NCBI RefSeq assembly: GCF_006265175.1
Contig: NZ_VDCQ01000054.1
Coordinates: 1 to 64,000 of the forward strand
Length of the DNA stretch: 64,000 nucleotides
Source: Paenibacillus hemerocallicola
GTDB lineage: Bacteria > Bacillota > Bacilli > Paenibacillales > NBRC-103111
Direction of reading: 5' to 3'
Shown here: piece after piece, positions 62,318 to 64,000 of the stretch
Position numbering within the stretch: position 1 is the stretch's first letter
How the letters are laid out: each line of letters begins with the position of its first letter
Program-made: the position numbers and the translations under genes
Notes under the pieces: model-generated
Told to the model about the DNA's origin: nothing
Databases searched by the model: none
Seen by the model: the letters and a program-made list of their open reading frames with translations, nothing else

Positions 62318-63283
62318 TTACGGCAAGTAGCTGCGCAGCACGGTCAGCCGTCCGTTCAACGAATAGGAGCCCAGATCGGCGGGCAGCAGGAAGCAATTGC
62401 CCCGTTCCAGCCCGATGGAGCCGTCGGTCCATTCGAGGGTGCCGCTGCCGTCGCAGACGACGATAATCGTGAAGCTATCCGGTGAAGTAGCCAGCTTCCA
62501 CGACCCTTCCGTTACGCCTTTCTCGACGATGAAGTAAGGGGAGGAGGCAAGAGGCAGCCACTCGTTCGGCGCGCCGACATCCGTTTTCATGCGGGTCGCT
62601 CCGCTGCCCCCGTAGGCGGTCACATTCAGCGAGTCCTCGATATGCAGCTCGCGCGGCTTGCCGTCCAATCCGAGCCGGTCATAATCGTACAGCCGATACG
62701 TCGTATCGGAATTTTGCTGAATTTCCGCCACCAGGACGCCCGCGCACAGCGCATGCACCGTCCCGGCCGGGATGTAGAACGAATCGCCCGCCGATACTTC
62801 AACCTCTTGCAGGCATTCCATGATGCGGTTCTCGGCGATCCCTTGCGCGAACGATCCGCGGTCGATGCCCGGCTTAAGCCCGTATATGATTTTGGCTCCC
62901 GGCTTGGCATCCAGCACATACCACATTTCCGTTTTGCCGAGCTCGCCTTCGGGCAGACCCGAATAATCGTTGTCGGGATGCACCTGCACGGACAAATCGT
63001 CATTGCAATCGAGCAGCTTGATCAGTAGCGGAAACCGGCCGGTTTCCCGGGAAGATCCTTTCGTCCCGAACATCGTCTCGCCGTACGCTTCGCGCACCTC
63101 GTCGAGCCCCATGCCGGCCAACTCGCCATTGACGACCTTCGTCGTGCCGTTGGGATGATCCCCGATCATCCAGCCTTCTCCTATCGGACCGTCCGGCAGC
63201 TCCAGGCCGAATTGCCCGAGCGCCCGTCCGCCCCAAACCCGTTCTTTCATTTCAGGCTTGAATTTCAGTGGATATGGTCTCAT
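62318..63283 (-). CDS. manA: Mannose-6-phosphate isomerase, class I
   Basis: It interconverts mannose 6-phosphate and fructose 6-phosphate. A 321-residue zinc-dependent cupin. Zinc ligands are in DDLSVQVHPDNDYSG (Gln and His), GKTEMWYVLD (Glu), and YIPAGTVHALCAGVLV (His). FKPEMKERVWGGRALGQFGL at the start and GVLVAEIQQNSDTTYRLYDY are typical. It is a lone gene; with pgi it links mannose to glycolysis and to sugar-nucleotide precursors. Confidence 0.94.
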   Translation of the reverse strand: MRPYPLKFKPEMKERVWGGRALGQFGLELPDGPIGEGWMIGDHPNGTTKVVNGELAGMGLDEVREAYGETMFGTKGSSRETGRFPLLIKLLDCNDDLSVQVHPDNDYSGLPEGELGKTEMWYVLDAKPGAKIIYGLKPGIDRGSFAQGIAENRIMECLQEVEVSAGDSFYIPAGTVHALCAGVLVAEIQQNSDTTYRLYDYDRLGLDGKPRELHIEDSLNVTAYGGSGATRMKTDVGAPNEWLPLASSPYFIVEKGVTEGSWKLATSPDSFTIIVVCDGSGTLEWTDGSIGLERGNCFLLPADLGSYSLNGRLTVLRSYLP

Positions 63284-63334
63284 GCTTATGTTCGCGCCTC
63301 GCTTTCTATCGGTATTGTAGCGGATGGTTTTACT

Positions 63335-63916
63335 CTACACCTTTCTTTTTTCCACGGCAATGACATAAGGCGGATTGCCGCTCCGGTTGGCGAATCGGTA
63401 AACGACCGCTTGACACTCTTCCTCGGGCAGCGATGCGGCCCAGCTCTCGACGCGTTCGGCTTCCTCGCGCCCGCCCTCGTGCCCCGGGTACAGCACGGCG
63501 GTGACGATTCCGCCCGGCTTGAGCAGAGACAACGCCGCGTCCAGAGCGGGAACGGTCGTTTCGGGGCGGGTGATGATCCGCTTGTCGCCGCCAGGCAAAT
63601 AACCGAGGTTGAACATGACCGCGGCTACGCGTCCGTGATCGGAAGGCGGGATCGCCTGCCGCATATTCGCGTGGCTCTCCAGCAGCAGATGAAGCCGCCC
63701 GGAAGCCTCTTGCCGGAGGCCTACGCGTTCGGCTGCCCGATCGAGCGCCTCCTGTTGAATATCGAAGGCGTATACGGTCCCTTTCGCTCCCACCGTCGCG
63801 CATAGAAAGGCGGTGTCCGCTCCGGTGCCGGCGGTGGCATCCACGGCGATATCTCCCGGCTGCAGCCGTTCGCCGATGCAGCGGTGAGCGAAGCTCAGTA
63901 CGGATAAAAAGCCCAT
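63335..63916 (-). CDS. mnmM: tRNA (mnm5s2U34)-methyltransferase-type SAM enzyme (MnmM/YtqB)
   Basis: A 193-residue class I methyltransferase close to B. subtilis YtqB, now known as MnmM, which methylates the wobble uridine precursor in some tRNAs. Motif I is AVDATAGTGADTAFLCATVG, with FDIQQEALDRA for the ribose, and FNLGYLPGGDKRI as the family signature. SGNPPYVIAVEKRK ends it. ATG 63916 is preferred over GTG 63925, though both are close to AAGGATCGGTGG. The last 75 bases of the window hold no gene I can support. Confidence 0.9.
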   Translation of the reverse strand: MGFLSVLSFAHRCIGERLQPGDIAVDATAGTGADTAFLCATVGAKGTVYAFDIQQEALDRAAERVGLRQEASGRLHLLLESHANMRQAIPPSDHGRVAAVMFNLGYLPGGDKRIITRPETTVPALDAALSLLKPGGIVTAVLYPGHEGGREEAERVESWAASLPEEECQAVVYRFANRSGNPPYVIAVEKRKV

Positions 63917-64000
63917 CGATTCCACCGATCCTTATGCTCAACAAATTTTTAGCGAAAACATACCATATCCGCTCCGCGAACACAAGAACCCCCTTTCCGG

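Overview
The window is about 64 kb of a high-G+C (upper-50s percent by eye) Firmicute chromosome. Frequent GTG and TTG starts behind strong GGAGG sites, a YyaC-type spore protease, YfkK, YneK-like, YflK-like MOSC and MnmM (YtqB) orthologues, YesM/YesN-type sensor pairs and many solute-binding lipoproteins point to an endospore-forming member of the Paenibacillaceae (Paenibacillus or Cohnella type). That placement is inferred from gene content; no 16S gene is present. There is no prophage, complete insertion sequence or CRISPR array; the DNA looks like ordinary chromosome with small local decay.

Layout. 0-6.4 kb: the 3' part of a tRNA-Leu(GAG), a lactonase-type phosphogluconolactonase, a 7-TM histidine kinase/response regulator pair, a duplicated palindromic element, and a DCC / SRPBCC-DoxX / DUF4166 operon. 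6.6-18.7 kb: DinB, WYL, two AraC and one MerR/TipAS regulator, an FAD oxidoreductase, a sialate O-acetylesterase, MmcQ/YjbR, DUF1697 and NUDIX proteins. 18.8-29.8 kb: housekeeping metabolism and repair (endonuclease IV, PurU, transketolase, PpnP, Pgi, YigZ, thiamine pyrophosphokinase), a CAP-domain cell-wall protein behind a c-di-AMP (ydaO) riboswitch, and a dehydrogenase fused to a c-di-GMP-binding PilZ domain.

29.8-39.2 kb: a sugar-sensing block with three solute-binding lipoproteins, an AraC regulator and a YesM/YesN two-component pair, but no ABC permease or ATPase. 39.3-44.8 kb: a ribbon-helix-helix protein coupled to a sliding-clamp (DnaN) paralogue, a TetR regulator with a NAD(P)-dependent epimerase-like enzyme, a repeat-rich gap with a c-di-GMP-I (GEMM) riboswitch before an orphan 99-residue protein, a MOSC protein and a LysM/coiled-coil protein. 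44.9-53.3 kb: YjbQ, an acyltransferase, methionine aminopeptidase, an AlkD-like protein, a hydroxypyruvate reductase/glycerate kinase pair, YfkK, a family 2 glycosyltransferase and YyaC. 53.5-64 kb: a chemoreceptor, a divergent HxlR/DoxX pair with clear operators, an MFS pseudogene, a DegT-family aminotransferase, signal peptidase I, a GHL10-type glycoside hydrolase, a histidine-kinase-like protein without its phosphoacceptor histidine, a TauE/SafE transporter, mannose-6-phosphate isomerase and MnmM.

The strongest common thread is cyclic dinucleotide signalling: a c-di-GMP riboswitch with an uncharacterised target, a PilZ-dehydrogenase fusion and a c-di-AMP riboswitch on a wall protein. All functions are read from sequence motifs only.
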